Positions 19,095-27,870 of a stretch of DNA of 64,000 nt are shown in pieces; positions within the stretch are counted from its first letter, which is position 1, and the number at the start of each line of letters is the position of its first letter. A program made the position numbers and the translations under genes. The notes beneath the pieces were generated by a model that was not told the DNA's origin, made no database searches, and worked only from the letters and a program-made list of their open reading frames with translations. This DNA is from Pseudomonas sp. MPC6 (GTDB taxonomy: Bacteria; Pseudomonadota; Gammaproteobacteria; Pseudomonadales; Pseudomonadaceae): NCBI RefSeq assembly GCF_006094435.1, contig NZ_CP034783.1, forward strand, positions 5,979,001 to 6,043,000, read 5' to 3'.

Positions 19095-19775
19095 CTACAC
19101 CTCAACCCAGCGGCGCAGCAGGTTGTGGTAAGTGCCGGTCAGGCGGATCAGCGAAGGATGGTCGGGCATGTCTTGCGTCAACTGCTGGATCGCCCCGTCC
19201 ATCTCGAACAGCAAGGCGCGCTGGCTGTCTTCGCGGACCAGGCTTTGGGTCCAGAAGAACGAGGCAAAACGCGTACCGCGGGTGACGGCATTGACCTTGT
19301 GCAGACTGGTGCCGGGGTACAGCACCATATCGCCGGCGGGCAGCTTGACCCGTTGGGTGCCGAAGGTGTCCTGGATTTCCAGCTCGCCGCCGTCATAGTC
19401 GTCGGGCTCGCTGAAAAACAGCGTCGCCGACAGATCGGTGCGTACCCGCTCGATGCTGTTCTTTGGCTGGCGCACGGCGTTGTCGACATGGAAGTCGAAA
19501 CTGCCGCCGGCCGTATAACAGTTCAGTAAGGGCGGAAAGACCTTGTGCGGTAACGCGGCCGACATGAACAGCGGATTTTTCCACAGCCGCTCCAGCATCG
19601 CCGCGCCCACTTCCTTGGCCAGTGGGTGCCCTTCAGGCAGCTGCAGATTGTGCTTGGCTTTTGCTGACTGATAACCGGCAGTGATCTTGCCATCCGCCCA
19701 ATCGGCCTGCTCCAGAGCCTCGCGGATGCGCCGCACTTCTTCTTTAGCGAACAGCCCGGGAATGTGCAGCAACAT
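19095..19775 (-). CDS. piuC: Fe(II)/2-oxoglutarate-dependent PKHD-type dioxygenase PiuC
   Basis: 226 aa, the normal PiuC/YbiX length. The iron-binding triad is H96-x-D98 (FDFHVDNAV) with H159 (TSLHKVNAV); R169 in [12 protein letters not shown] would bind 2-oxoglutarate. The start at 19775 gives [14 protein letters not shown]; seven upstream in-frame codons are excluded because a ribosome site (AGGTG) precedes this ATG. The gene is divergent from the TonB receptor, a conserved pairing. Its substrate is not established; the family is associated with iron-starvation responses. Confidence 0.93.
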   Translation of the reverse strand: MLLHIPGLFAKEEVRRIREALEQADWADGKITAGYQSAKAKHNLQLPEGHPLAKEVGAAMLERLWKNPLFMSAALPHKVFPPLLNCYTAGGSFDFHVDNAVRQPKNSIERVRTDLSATLFFSEPDDYDGGELEIQDTFGTQRVKLPAGDMVLYPGTSLHKVNAVTRGTRFASFFWTQSLVREDSQRALLFEMDGAIQQLTQDMPDHPSLIRLTGTYHNLLRRWVEV

Positions 19776-19805
19776 GGGGGAAACACCTGAAGGCAAAAGG
19801 ATGGC

Positions 19806-19827
19806 AATGGTATTGATTCTTATTGCC
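19806..19827. promoter_or_regulatory. Candidate Fur box between piuC and piuA
   Basis: AATGGTATTGATTCTTATTG (reverse complement CAATAAGAATCAATACCATT) resembles the A/T-rich Fur consensus with AATNATT spacing and sits in the shared upstream region of two iron-linked genes. The match is partial; a second A/T-rich stretch near 19890-19930 is an alternative. Confidence 0.4.
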
Positions 19828-19982
19828 TGTGTAAAACCCTGGCGACGAATGAAACATCAAAAACCGTAAGGTTAAATTGTAAAGAATGTAAATTCAGTGC
19901 GAATAGTAATGTTTCGCAATTGATACAAATACCTGTTTACCCTATATTCCGCGGCCTCAAATCCTTGGGGAGGGGAATGTTC

Positions 19983-22307
19983 ATGTCACGCCAATACTCA
20001 CAATTACCGGTCAGTTCACCGCGTTTGCTCGCGTCTGCAATTGGCGTGGCGATCACTGCCGGCTCTGCTGGCCATATGGTTTTCGCTGCTGAGAAGACCG
20101 ACGAGAAAGCGCCGAACAATGCGATTTCCCTGGATGCTACCGCCATTACCGGCGAGGCTCAGGACGCGACGTCCTACCAGGTCGAGAAAGCCTCCTCGCC
20201 CAAGTACACCGCGCCGCTGATAGACACCCCGCGCTCGGTCACTGTCATCCCGCAACAAGTCCTCAAGGACACCGGCGCCCTCAACATGCAGGACGCGCTG
20301 CGCACCGTTCCAGGCATCACCTTTGGTGCCGGTGAAGGCGGTAACCCCCAGGGTGACCGTCCATTCATTCGTGGTTTCGATGCCCAGGGCGATACCTACC
20401 TGGACGGCGTGCGCGATACCGGTTCGCAGAGCCGCGAGATCTTCGCCGTCGAGTCGATCGAAGTCAGCAAGGGCCCGAACTCCGCCATTGGCGGCCGTGG
20501 CGCCGCCGGTGGCAGCATCAACCTGGTCAGCAAGAAAGCACACCTGGGCGACTCGCTCGACGGTGGTTTCACCTGGGGCTCGGACCAGACCCAGCGCTAC
20601 ACCTTCGACGGCAACTACCAGTTCACCGACACCGCCGCCGGCCGTCTGAACCTGATGAGCCACGAAAGCAACGTCGCCGGCCGGGACAAGGTCGATTACG
20701 ACCGTTGGGGCATCGCGCCATCCCTGGCGTTCGGCCTGGGCACCGACACTCGGGTGAACCTCGATTACTACCACCTGGAAAGTAACGACACGCCGGATTC
20801 GGGCATTCCGTACACCATTCCAACCGGCCTTGCTGCCGCCCGCACCAAGTCCAACCCGGACAAGCCTTACGCCGGTGGCGACGACAGCAACTTCTACGGT
20901 CTGGACCGCGATTTCCGCAAGGGCCGCACCGACACCGCGACCTTCGCCATCGAGCACGACCTGAACGACGCGCTGACCGTCAAGAACACCCTGCGCCACG
21001 GCAGCAGCATGCAGGATTACATCCTGACCCAGCCGGACGACAGCAAAGGCAACGTCAACAACGGCAGCGTGTGGCGCCGGGCCAACACCCGTGTCAGCAA
21101 CACCGAGACCACCACCAACCAGACCGACCTGTTTGGTGAGTTTTACATCGCCGGCTTCAAGAACAACTTCTCCACCGGTATCGAGTTGAGCCACGAGGAC
21201 AGCGAAAAATCCTCGTACAACGTCAACACCGACACCACGCCTGGCACCCCCGCAGTGGCCACGACCAATTGCACCCCGGCCCTGATCGGCGCGCCAAGCG
21301 GTTACAACTGCACCTCGTTGTCCAGTCCGAACCCGAACGACCCGTGGAACGGTGCTATTTCGCGCAACTACGCCGGCACCGACACCTCCAGCACCACCCG
21401 CGCGCTGTACGTGTTCGACACCCTGGAGTTGTCCAAGCAGTGGCTGGTGAACATGGGTCTGCGTTACGACCATTTCGACACCAAGTACAAAACCTACACC
21501 GCGGCCGGCAACACCACGGCCAAGGGCGACGACACCAGCGAATTCGTCACCGGGCAGTTCGGCGTGATCTACAAGCCTGCTGAAAACGGCAGCATCTATG
21601 CCTCGTTCGCCACTTCCGCCACACCACCGGGCAACACCCTGGGTGAAGGTCAGGAAGGCAACCCGCTGAGCGGCACTCCGGATCGCAGCGGCAACCTGCT
21701 GAGCAGCGACATGGAGCCGGAAACCACCAAGAACTACGAGATCGGCACCAAGTGGGACCTGCTGAACGATCGTCTGTCCCTGACTGCCGATATCTTCCGC
21801 ACCGAGAAAGACAACGCCCGGGTACAAGTCGACACCACGTCCTTTGAAAACGCCGGCAAAACCCGCGTTCAAGGTATCGAACTGTCGGCCACCGGCAAGA
21901 TCACCGACAAATGGCAAGTCTTCGCCGGTTATGCCTACATGGACAGCGAGCAAATCGATGGTGGCGACCTGCCGGCAAACAAAGCCAACGACGGCAACCA
22001 ACTGCCTAACACGCCGAAAAACAGCGCCAGCCTCTGGACGACCTACCAGGTCACGCCGAAGCTGACCGTCGGTGGCGGTGCGTTCTACGTCGACGACGTA
22101 TTCGGCAGCGTGGCCAACACCACCATGGTCGATGACTATGTTCGCTACGACGCCATGGTGGCCTACAAGCTGACCAAAAACGTCGACCTGCAGCTGAACG
22201 TGCAAAACCTGACCGACGAAACCTACTACGACAAAGCGTTCTCGACCCACTTCGCCAACCAGGCGGCAGGCCGTACCGCGTTGCTGAGCACCAACTTCCA
22301 CTTCTGA
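19983..22307 (+). CDS. piuA: TonB-dependent catecholate siderophore receptor (PiuA/Fiu-like)
   Basis: Outer-membrane receptor of 774 aa. The ATG at 19983 lies six bases after GGGGAGGGG; it precedes a signal peptide (MSRQYSQLPVSSPRLLASA... AGHMVFA-AE). The plug domain has IDTPRSVTVIPQQVLKDTGA and PFIRGFDAQGDTYLDGVRD; the barrel ends in TALLSTNFHF with the terminal aromatic expected for BamA recognition. The conserved C-terminal motif NVQNLTDETYYDKAF is present. Neighbours PiuC and the PepSY reductase match the P. aeruginosa piu region. The exact siderophore cannot be stated. Confidence 0.9.
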   Translation: MSRQYSQLPVSSPRLLASAIGVAITAGSAGHMVFAAEKTDEKAPNNAISLDATAITGEAQDATSYQVEKASSPKYTAPLIDTPRSVTVIPQQVLKDTGALNMQDALRTVPGITFGAGEGGNPQGDRPFIRGFDAQGDTYLDGVRDTGSQSREIFAVESIEVSKGPNSAIGGRGAAGGSINLVSKKAHLGDSLDGGFTWGSDQTQRYTFDGNYQFTDTAAGRLNLMSHESNVAGRDKVDYDRWGIAPSLAFGLGTDTRVNLDYYHLESNDTPDSGIPYTIPTGLAAARTKSNPDKPYAGGDDSNFYGLDRDFRKGRTDTATFAIEHDLNDALTVKNTLRHGSSMQDYILTQPDDSKGNVNNGSVWRRANTRVSNTETTTNQTDLFGEFYIAGFKNNFSTGIELSHEDSEKSSYNVNTDTTPGTPAVATTNCTPALIGAPSGYNCTSLSSPNPNDPWNGAISRNYAGTDTSSTTRALYVFDTLELSKQWLVNMGLRYDHFDTKYKTYTAAGNTTAKGDDTSEFVTGQFGVIYKPAENGSIYASFATSATPPGNTLGEGQEGNPLSGTPDRSGNLLSSDMEPETTKNYEIGTKWDLLNDRLSLTADIFRTEKDNARVQVDTTSFENAGKTRVQGIELSATGKITDKWQVFAGYAYMDSEQIDGGDLPANKANDGNQLPNTPKNSASLWTTYQVTPKLTVGGGAFYVDDVFGSVANTTMVDDYVRYDAMVAYKLTKNVDLQLNVQNLTDETYYDKAFSTHFANQAAGRTALLSTNFHF

Positions 22308-22313
22308 TAGAAA

Positions 22314-22417
22314 CCTGTAGGAGCGAGCTTGCTCGCGAAGGTCGTCAACGATGACGCGGGAAACCTGATACCTCGCGTCGTCCTCGAGTTTGTCGCGAGC
22401 AAGCTCGCTCCTACAGT
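22314..22417. repeat. REPIN
   Basis: CCTGTAGGAGCGAGCTTGCT and GCGAGCAAGCTCGCTCCTAC in inverted orientation with about 60 bases between; immediately after the piuA stop. Confidence 0.85.
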
Positions 22418-22431
22418 ATCGGCGCTGGACC

Positions 22432-22463
22432 AGGCCCCGTTCATCCAGATGAACGGGGCCTTT
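22432..22463 (+). terminator. Intrinsic terminator after piuA
   Basis: AGGCCCCGTTCATC / GATGAACGGGGCCTTT, a long GC-rich stem with a short U-tract, downstream of the REPIN. Confidence 0.75.
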
Positions 22464-22546
22464 GTGCGTAAAAAAGAATGCTTCTCGACAACCCACGGCA
22501 TAATGCGCGCCGTGATGATTATTTTCGAACGAACAAGGCGAGCGAC

Positions 22547-25075
22547 GTGTTGAAGAAAACCCTGTTCCAGTTGCACTGGTTTTTCGGCATCAGCGCCGGG
22601 CTGGTCCTGGCCCTGATGGGCGTCACCGGGGCGACGGTATCGTTTCAGGATGAAATCCTGAGCGTGCTGAACCCGACTGTGTTGCAGGTCGAGAAGCAGG
22701 TCGCCGGCGTCCTGCCACCCGCCGAGCTGGTGGAAAAAATCGAAGGCGCCTCGGGCAAGAAAGTCGCGATGATCTGGGTCGAGACCGACAGCGGCAATGC
22801 CGCGCGGGTGTCCTTTACCCCGCCGCCGGGCGAACGCCGTGGCGAGATGCGCTACTTCAACCCGTACACCGCCGAATTCATGGGCGACGTCACCGGCCAG
22901 GACTTCTTCGGCTTCATGCTGCAACTGCACCGCTTCCTCGCCATGGGTGACACCGGCCGGCAGATCACCGGCGCCTGCACGCTGATCCTGGTGTTCTTCT
23001 GCCTGTCCGGCCTCTACCTGCGGTGGCCGCGCCAGTGGAACAGCTGGCGTGCCTGGCTGACCCTCGACTGGAAGAAAAAAGGTCGCAGCTTCAATTGGGA
23101 TTTGCACTCGGTGGCGGGCACCTGGTGCCTGGTGTTTTACCTCCTGGCGGCGCTGACCGGGTTGTCCTGGTCCTATGAGTGGTACAACAAGGGCCTGACG
23201 CGGCTGCTGTCCGATTCGCCACAAAACGAGCGTGTCCGCGGCGGCCGTGGTCCTGCACCCGCCGGCCCGGCGCCTACCGCCGATTACGCCGCGATGTGGA
23301 GCAGCATCTACAGCGCCGCCGGCCCGGCCCTGAGTACCTACAACATTCGTATGCCGCCAGTGGCCGGGCAACCGGCCACCGTGTTCTACCTGTTGAACAG
23401 TTCACCCCATGACCGGGCACTGAACCAGATCAGCCTCGATCCGGCCACCGGCATCGTCAAACGCCATGACCGCTACAGCGACAAGAGCCTCAAGGCGCAG
23501 TTGCTGACCAGCATTTATGCGCTGCACGTCGGCAGCTACTTCGGCATTGTCGGGCGGATCATCCTGACGCTCAGCGCGCTGACCATGCCGCTGTTCTTTG
23601 TCACGGGCTGGTTGCTGTACCTCGATCGTCGACGCAAGAAAAAGCAGATCAAGGACGCCCGCAAAGGCCTCGCGCAATCGGACAGCCATGCGCCGGCCTG
23701 GTTGATCGGCTTCGCCAGCCAGAGCGGGTTTGCCGAGCAATTGGCGTGGCAGACCGCCGGGCAATTGCAGGCCGCCGGCCTGCCGGTGAAGGTTCAGCCA
23801 CTGGCGCAGGTCAGCGAGCAGGATCTGCGCGATTCCAGCAACGCGCTGTTCGTGGTCAGCACCTTCGGCGACGGTGAAGCGCCGGACAGCGCCCGGGGCT
23901 TCGAACGCAACGTGCTGGGCCAGGCGCCGAGCCTGGAGCGCCTGAACTATGCGGTGCTCGGTCTCGGTGATCGGCAGTACCAACACTTCTGCGGTTTCGC
24001 CCGACGCTTGCACACCTGGCTGGGCGAGCACGGCGGCAAGACCCTGTTCGCCCCGGTGGAAGTCGACAGCGGCGACCCTTACGCCTTGCGTCACTGGCAG
24101 CAGCAACTCGGCCTGGTGACCGGACAGGCGCCCATGGACACCTGGCAAGCGCCCGGCTATGACCACTGGACCCTGATCCGCCGGGAGTTGCTCAACCCTG
24201 ACAGCAGCGCTTCGGGTGTGTACCTGTTGGGCCTCGCCGCCCCCACCACCAGCAGCTGGCTGGCCGGGGACCTGGTGGAAGTGCTGCCGCGCAATTGCCC
24301 GTGGGCGATCGAGCACTTCCTCGATGGCCTGGGCATCGACGGTCGAGCCACGGTGACGCTCGATGACCTGTCGCAACCGCTGGAGCAAGCCCTGGCCAGC
24401 CGCCAGTTGCCCCAGAACCGGGCCCATCTGGTCGGTCTGCACGCGCAAGCGCTGGTGGACGCCCTGGTGCCGTTGGCCATGCGCGAATACTCCATCGCCT
24501 CGATTGCCGCCGATGGCGTACTGGAACTGATCGTGCGCCAGGAACTGCACCCCGACGGCACGCTCGGCATCGGCTCCGGCTGGCTGACCGAACACGTGCC
24601 GGTGGGCAGCACTATCAGCCTGCGGGTACGGCGCAACAGCGGTTTCCATCTGCCGACCGAGCCGGTGCCGATGATTTTGCTGGGCAACGGCACCGGGCTG
24701 GCCGGGCTGCGCAGCCTGCTCAAGGCGCGCATCGCCGATGGGCAGCAGCGTCATTGGCTGTTGTTCGGCGAGCGCAATCGCGAGCATGACTATCTGTGTC
24801 GCGATGAGCTGGAAGAATGGTTGATTTCGGGGGATCTGGAGCGGCTGGACCTGGCGTTCTCGCGGGATCAGGCCGAGAAGATCTACGTGCAGGATCGACT
24901 GCGCGAGTCAGCCGAAGAGTTGAAGAAATGGCTGGCGGATGGCGCAGTCATCTACATCTGCGGCAGCTTGCAGGGGATGGCTTCAGGAGTGGATCACGTG
25001 CTCAACGAAGTGCTTGGAATCGAAGCGGTCGACCGCCTGATCGAGGCAGGCCGTTACCGCCGCGACGTCTACTGA
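22547..25075 (+). CDS. piuB: PepSY-membrane / flavodoxin / FAD-NAD(P)H reductase fusion (PiuB-like)
   Basis: An 842-aa inner-membrane redox protein. The first 370 residues are a PepSY-TM module ([80 protein letters not shown]). A flavodoxin-like domain follows ([36 protein letters not shown]), then a ferredoxin-NADP reductase part ([45 protein letters not shown]). It probably moves electrons from NAD(P)H across or at the inner membrane to reduce siderophore-bound Fe(III); this is inferred from domains and the piu neighbours. GTG at 22547, after AAGGCGAG, is preferred; TTG at 22550 is possible. Confidence 0.88.
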   Translation: MLKKTLFQLHWFFGISAGLVLALMGVTGATVSFQDEILSVLNPTVLQVEKQVAGVLPPAELVEKIEGASGKKVAMIWVETDSGNAARVSFTPPPGERRGEMRYFNPYTAEFMGDVTGQDFFGFMLQLHRFLAMGDTGRQITGACTLILVFFCLSGLYLRWPRQWNSWRAWLTLDWKKKGRSFNWDLHSVAGTWCLVFYLLAALTGLSWSYEWYNKGLTRLLSDSPQNERVRGGRGPAPAGPAPTADYAAMWSSIYSAAGPALSTYNIRMPPVAGQPATVFYLLNSSPHDRALNQISLDPATGIVKRHDRYSDKSLKAQLLTSIYALHVGSYFGIVGRIILTLSALTMPLFFVTGWLLYLDRRRKKKQIKDARKGLAQSDSHAPAWLIGFASQSGFAEQLAWQTAGQLQAAGLPVKVQPLAQVSEQDLRDSSNALFVVSTFGDGEAPDSARGFERNVLGQAPSLERLNYAVLGLGDRQYQHFCGFARRLHTWLGEHGGKTLFAPVEVDSGDPYALRHWQQQLGLVTGQAPMDTWQAPGYDHWTLIRRELLNPDSSASGVYLLGLAAPTTSSWLAGDLVEVLPRNCPWAIEHFLDGLGIDGRATVTLDDLSQPLEQALASRQLPQNRAHLVGLHAQALVDALVPLAMREYSIASIAADGVLELIVRQELHPDGTLGIGSGWLTEHVPVGSTISLRVRRNSGFHLPTEPVPMILLGNGTGLAGLRSLLKARIADGQQRHWLLFGERNREHDYLCRDELEEWLISGDLERLDLAFSRDQAEKIYVQDRLRESAEELKKWLADGAVIYICGSLQGMASGVDHVLNEVLGIEAVDRLIEAGRYRRDVY

Positions 25076-25087
25076 CACCCCACAATC

Positions 25088-25175
25088 CCTGTGGGAGCGG
25101 GCTTGCTCGCGAATACGGTTTAACATTCAACAGAGATGTTGACTGACCCACCGCATTCGCGAGCAAGCCCCACAT
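25088..25175. repeat. Degenerate REPIN
   Basis: The left arm CCTGTGGGAGCGGGCTTGCT is complete; the right arm ATTCGCGAGCAAGCCCCACA has lost the bases CGCTC of the usual CCCGCTCCCACA end. It separates piuB and phoD, which converge. Confidence 0.75.
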
Positions 25176-25203
25176 TGATCCGGTGTCGGCTTGCTGATAC
25201 CTC

Positions 25204-26745
25204 TCAGACTGGCTGCAGCTTCTGCTCAAACACACTCACCCCATCCAGATCCCGCAACACCACGCTCATCTCCCCCGTCTGCCCATCGATATTCACCTCG
25301 CCAAAAAACTGAAACCCGGCAAAGGGTGAGGCGTTCTGCGTCGGTGGTGCCTTTTCGAACACCACTTCCGGGCCAAAGGTTTTATCCAGTGGATCAGGGC
25401 CGAAACTCCCCGCATTCAACGGTCCGGCGACAAACTCCCAGAACGGCTCGAAGTCCTGAAACGCCGCGCGATCCGGGTGGTAGTGATGGGCCGCGCAGTA
25501 ATGCACGTCCGCCGTCAGCCAGACCACATTGCGCACCTGCTGTACGCGCAGAGAACCCAGCAGTTCGGCAATTTCCAGTTCGCGCCCCTGGGCCGGTCCC
25601 GGATCGCCATTGGCCACCGCTTCCCAGCGCGAGACCCCTGGGCTGACTTCACCGTCAGAGACACCGAGGCCGATCGGCATGTCGGCGGCGATGACTTTCC
25701 ACTGGGCACTGGAGCCTTTCAGTTCACGCTTGAGCCAATCCAGTTGTTCACGTCCAAGGAAGGGTTTGGCGGCACCCAGATTATCGTCGTTCGCCCCCCG
25801 ATAACTGCGCATGTCGAGTACGAACACATCGAGCAACGGGCCGTAACCGAGCTTGCGATAAATCCGCCCACCGCCATCGGCGCCCTGCAACCGCATCGGC
25901 GCATATTCCAGCCAGGCCTGGCGCCCGCGACTCACCAGGCTGTGGATATCTTTGTGGTTGTAGCGCTGGTCCAACTGCTTGCCCGGTGACCAGTTGTTCA
26001 CCACTTCGTGGTCGTCCCACTGCCATATTTGCGGCACTTCGGCGTTGAAGCGACGGATGTTTTCATCCATCAGGTTGTAGCGGTAATTGCCGCGATAGTC
26101 GTCGAGGGTCTCGGCGACTTTGCTCTTGGCTTCGCTGGTGAGATTGCGCCACACGCGCCCACTCTCAGTCATCAGCTGCGCCGGCACCGGGCCGTCGGCG
26201 TAGATGGAGTCGCCGCTGTGGATAAAAAAGTCCGGCAGGCGCAAACGCATGGCTTCGTAGATGCGCATGCCGCCGATGTCCGGGTTGATGCCGAACCCCT
26301 GGCCGACGGTGTCGCCGCTCCAGACGAAGCGGATGTCGCGGCGGGCCTGAGGGACACTGCGCAGGTGACCGAACCAGGGTTCGCTGGCGACACCGCTTTG
26401 GGCGTCTTCAAAATACACGCGATAGAAAATCGCCTGATCGGCGGGCAGGCCGCTGAGTTCGACCCGGGCGGTGAAATCGGTGCGGGCATCGGCCAAGGAC
26501 GAGACGAATCGACGGGGGTTGCTGAACAGGCTGCGGGTGTCCCACTCCACCACCATCCGCGCAGGACGGTCGCTGCGGCTCCAGACCATCGCCCGGTCGC
26601 CCAGCAGGTCGCCGGACTGCACGCCATCGGTGAGTTGCGGACGGTCCTTGACCGAGGCGATTACCGCTGGCGCCAGGCCAGGCAATAACAGGCCGGCGCC
26701 GACGGCTTGCATGACACGACGGCGACCGAGGTCGAATTCGCTCAT
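25204..26745 (-). CDS. phoD: PhoD-type alkaline phosphatase, Tat-exported
   Basis: 513 aa. The N-terminus carries a twin-arginine signal (GRRRVMQAVGAGLLLPGLA), so it is exported folded. The PhoD N-terminal domain (FYRVYFEDAQSGVASEPWFG) precedes the metallophosphatase core: VWSGDTVGQG, DFFIHSGDSIYADG, WDDHEVVNNWSP, WLTADVHYCAAH. The family hydrolyses phosphodiesters and monoesters with Fe/Ca in the periplasm, helping phosphate acquisition. The first 67 codons and leader are duplicated 5.6 kb away at 32142-32376. No Pho box was looked up or confirmed. Confidence 0.93.
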   Translation of the reverse strand: MSEFDLGRRRVMQAVGAGLLLPGLAPAVIASVKDRPQLTDGVQSGDLLGDRAMVWSRSDRPARMVVEWDTRSLFSNPRRFVSSLADARTDFTARVELSGLPADQAIFYRVYFEDAQSGVASEPWFGHLRSVPQARRDIRFVWSGDTVGQGFGINPDIGGMRIYEAMRLRLPDFFIHSGDSIYADGPVPAQLMTESGRVWRNLTSEAKSKVAETLDDYRGNYRYNLMDENIRRFNAEVPQIWQWDDHEVVNNWSPGKQLDQRYNHKDIHSLVSRGRQAWLEYAPMRLQGADGGGRIYRKLGYGPLLDVFVLDMRSYRGANDDNLGAAKPFLGREQLDWLKRELKGSSAQWKVIAADMPIGLGVSDGEVSPGVSRWEAVANGDPGPAQGRELEIAELLGSLRVQQVRNVVWLTADVHYCAAHHYHPDRAAFQDFEPFWEFVAGPLNAGSFGPDPLDKTFGPEVVFEKAPPTQNASPFAGFQFFGEVNIDGQTGEMSVVLRDLDGVSVFEQKLQPV

Positions 26746-26779
26746 GGGGTTCTCCCTTTAAAAGGAAAACTAAAGCATG
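26545..26779. repeat. Direct repeat copy A: 5' end and leader of phoD
   Basis: 235 bases covering the first 67 codons of phoD plus its ribosome site and short leader. The same 235 bases, with scattered substitutions and no net length change, recur in the same orientation at 32142-32376. The two copies bracket the toxin-immunity array. Confidence 0.9.
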
Positions 26780-26826
26780 GCCGTGTGACCCACACATGAC
26801 ACAAAAACCTGCCAACACCGCAGATC

Positions 26827-26922
26827 CCTTGTGGGAGCAAGCCTACTCGCGAAGGCGCCGTGTCAGTCAACATCCACTTCACTGACAGGCCGCCTTCGCG
26901 AGCAGGCTCGCTCCCACAAGGG
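26827..26922. repeat. REPIN
   Basis: CCCTTGTGGGAGCAAGCCTA and CGAGCAGGCTCGCTCCCACA, paired outer ends CCCTTGTGGGAGC / GCTCCCACAAGGG, between phoD and the DUF6124-like gene. Confidence 0.85.
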
Positions 26923-26941
26923 TTAGGTGTCTGACCTGGAT

Positions 26942-26967
26942 GATCGTTCCCACGCGTGGGAACGATC
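26942..26967. repeat. Perfect 26-base palindrome
   Basis: GATCGTTCCCACG followed directly by CGTGGGAACGATC. It lies 7 bases beyond the stop of the minus-strand gene that follows and resembles a dispersed Pseudomonas extragenic palindrome; it may also act as that gene's 3' hairpin, though no U-tract follows. Confidence 0.75.
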
Positions 26968-26973
26968 GAGCGA

Positions 26974-27333
26974 CTACTGAGGGTCTAGATTATCCAGCGC
27001 CCGGTTAACCGCCAACTCACCGAGCATGATGACTTGAGCGATGCCCAGCAGGGTATTGCGATGCGTCCCCTCCAGAAACCCTGCCAGATCACTGGCCATG
27101 ACATTGGCCGAGGCCAGCGACTCGCAAGCGTGGGCCAACAGGGTTTCAGTATCGAGTTCCGGGTTGATGGTGAACAGGGTGCTGGGTTTTCGCGGCGTGG
27201 CCATGATGTTGGCGGACGGATTGAGGTAGTAATCGAGCGCACGCTCGGCGGCATCGTTGGTTTTTTTTGAATCGAGGCTTTCGTGCGGGGACGCCGGATC
27301 GGTGTCCGGCGGATTAGGTGTTGGTTTGAACAT
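26974..27333 (-). CDS. Small DUF6124-like Pseudomonas protein
   Basis: 119 aa, soluble, no signal peptide. The start MFKPTPNPPDTDP is preceded by GGGAGGAG at 8 bases; seven extra in-frame codons upstream are rejected. Segments such as PASPHESLDSKKTNDAAERALDYYL and a C-terminal helical part (LLAHACESLASANVMASDLAG, LLGIAQVIMLGELAVNRALD) match what I remember of DUF6124, a family largely confined to Pseudomonas and without known function. A long, structured leader lies upstream. Confidence 0.75.
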   Translation of the reverse strand: MFKPTPNPPDTDPASPHESLDSKKTNDAAERALDYYLNPSANIMATPRKPSTLFTINPELDTETLLAHACESLASANVMASDLAGFLEGTHRNTLLGIAQVIMLGELAVNRALDNLDPQ

Positions 27334-27752
27334 AGATGAAACTCCTCCCATCATAAAAAGGAGCCATCACCTTTCGCTACCAAACGAAGGTGGCGGCCAT
27401 GCGCAGGTTGGTAGACCGGGATGCGAGGAACCGGCGCGCACAAAGGCGCCCTGTGCATGACCACCATAAAAGCAGAGACGAAAAATCACTGCAAATTATG
27501 GAGCTGTGCACTTCGCAAACTCGGGCTACCAAACCCGATCGCTGTTTTTCAGCGACCGGGAAACGATAGAACCCAGGCCCAAGGCGCACAAGCCGGCGGA
27601 TTCTGGCGTAGTTGTAGGCAACGACGCAACGTCGTGTAGCCCTCAGGACAACGGCATTTTGATGCAAAGCATCGCGGTTTTCGGCGCCAAGTGCCGGCCC
27701 ACAGCCGAACCCAAGCAATTACCCTCCCTCTCCAGCAACAACATGAAATAGG
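27334..27752 (-). other. Long leader of the DUF6124-like gene with many short inverted repeats
   Basis: About 420 bases with no convincing protein. Read on the minus strand it holds several short stems: CGCTGAAAAACAGCG, and the recurring CCAAAC/GGTTTGG and GGTAG/CTACC elements (TTTGGTAGCCCGAG, CGGTCTACCAACC, CGTTTGGTAGC). Bases 27587-27650 recur at 29664-29727. It may be a structured 5' leader or a dispersed repeat; I cannot decide from one genome window. Confidence 0.45.
27587..27650. repeat. 64-base repeat, copy 1
   Basis: CACAAGCCGGCGGATTCTGG ... TAGCCCTCAGGACA. Copy 2 at 29664-29727 has the same length and about two mismatches. The element contains the inverted repeat ACGACGCAACGTCGT. 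Confidence 0.85.
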
Positions 27753-27870
27753 AAATTTCAGCGCCGTATTTCGGAAACGTCCTACCGCCAGCGCCTGAGC
27801 GATCCGGGTAAGGTCGTGGCAAAACCCGGCTACACGCTGGGATTGTCCAAGGACGAACAAAGAAGCGCTG
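27753..27870 (+). other. Possible out-of-frame 5' remnant of the first toxin gene
   Basis: In a different frame from the toxin, 27753-27859 reads as plausible protein (SYRQRLSDPGKVVAKPGY then TLGLSKDEQ). In the toxin frame the codons just before the ATG read TNKEAL-MKKLGFPE. Joining the two would give a continuous hydrophilic helix, which suggests an indel near 27855-27862 in a once longer gene. No in-frame start exists upstream; evidence is by eye only. Confidence 0.3.

Noticed and set aside
20016..22496. 826-codon open frame opposite the TonB receptor
   Set aside because: Antisense of a full-length receptor gene; valine/glycine-rich product without family features.
27377..27718. 113-codon minus-strand frame upstream of the DUF6124-like gene
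   Set aside because: Cysteine/arginine-rich, no ribosome site, and part of it is a nucleotide-level repeat with stems; more likely leader or repeat than protein.
27600..27870. LexA/SOS or PrtN P-box upstream of the first toxin
   Set aside because: No sequence close to CTGTATATAAATACAG or a tandem P-box was found by eye, so pyocin-type induction cannot be claimed.
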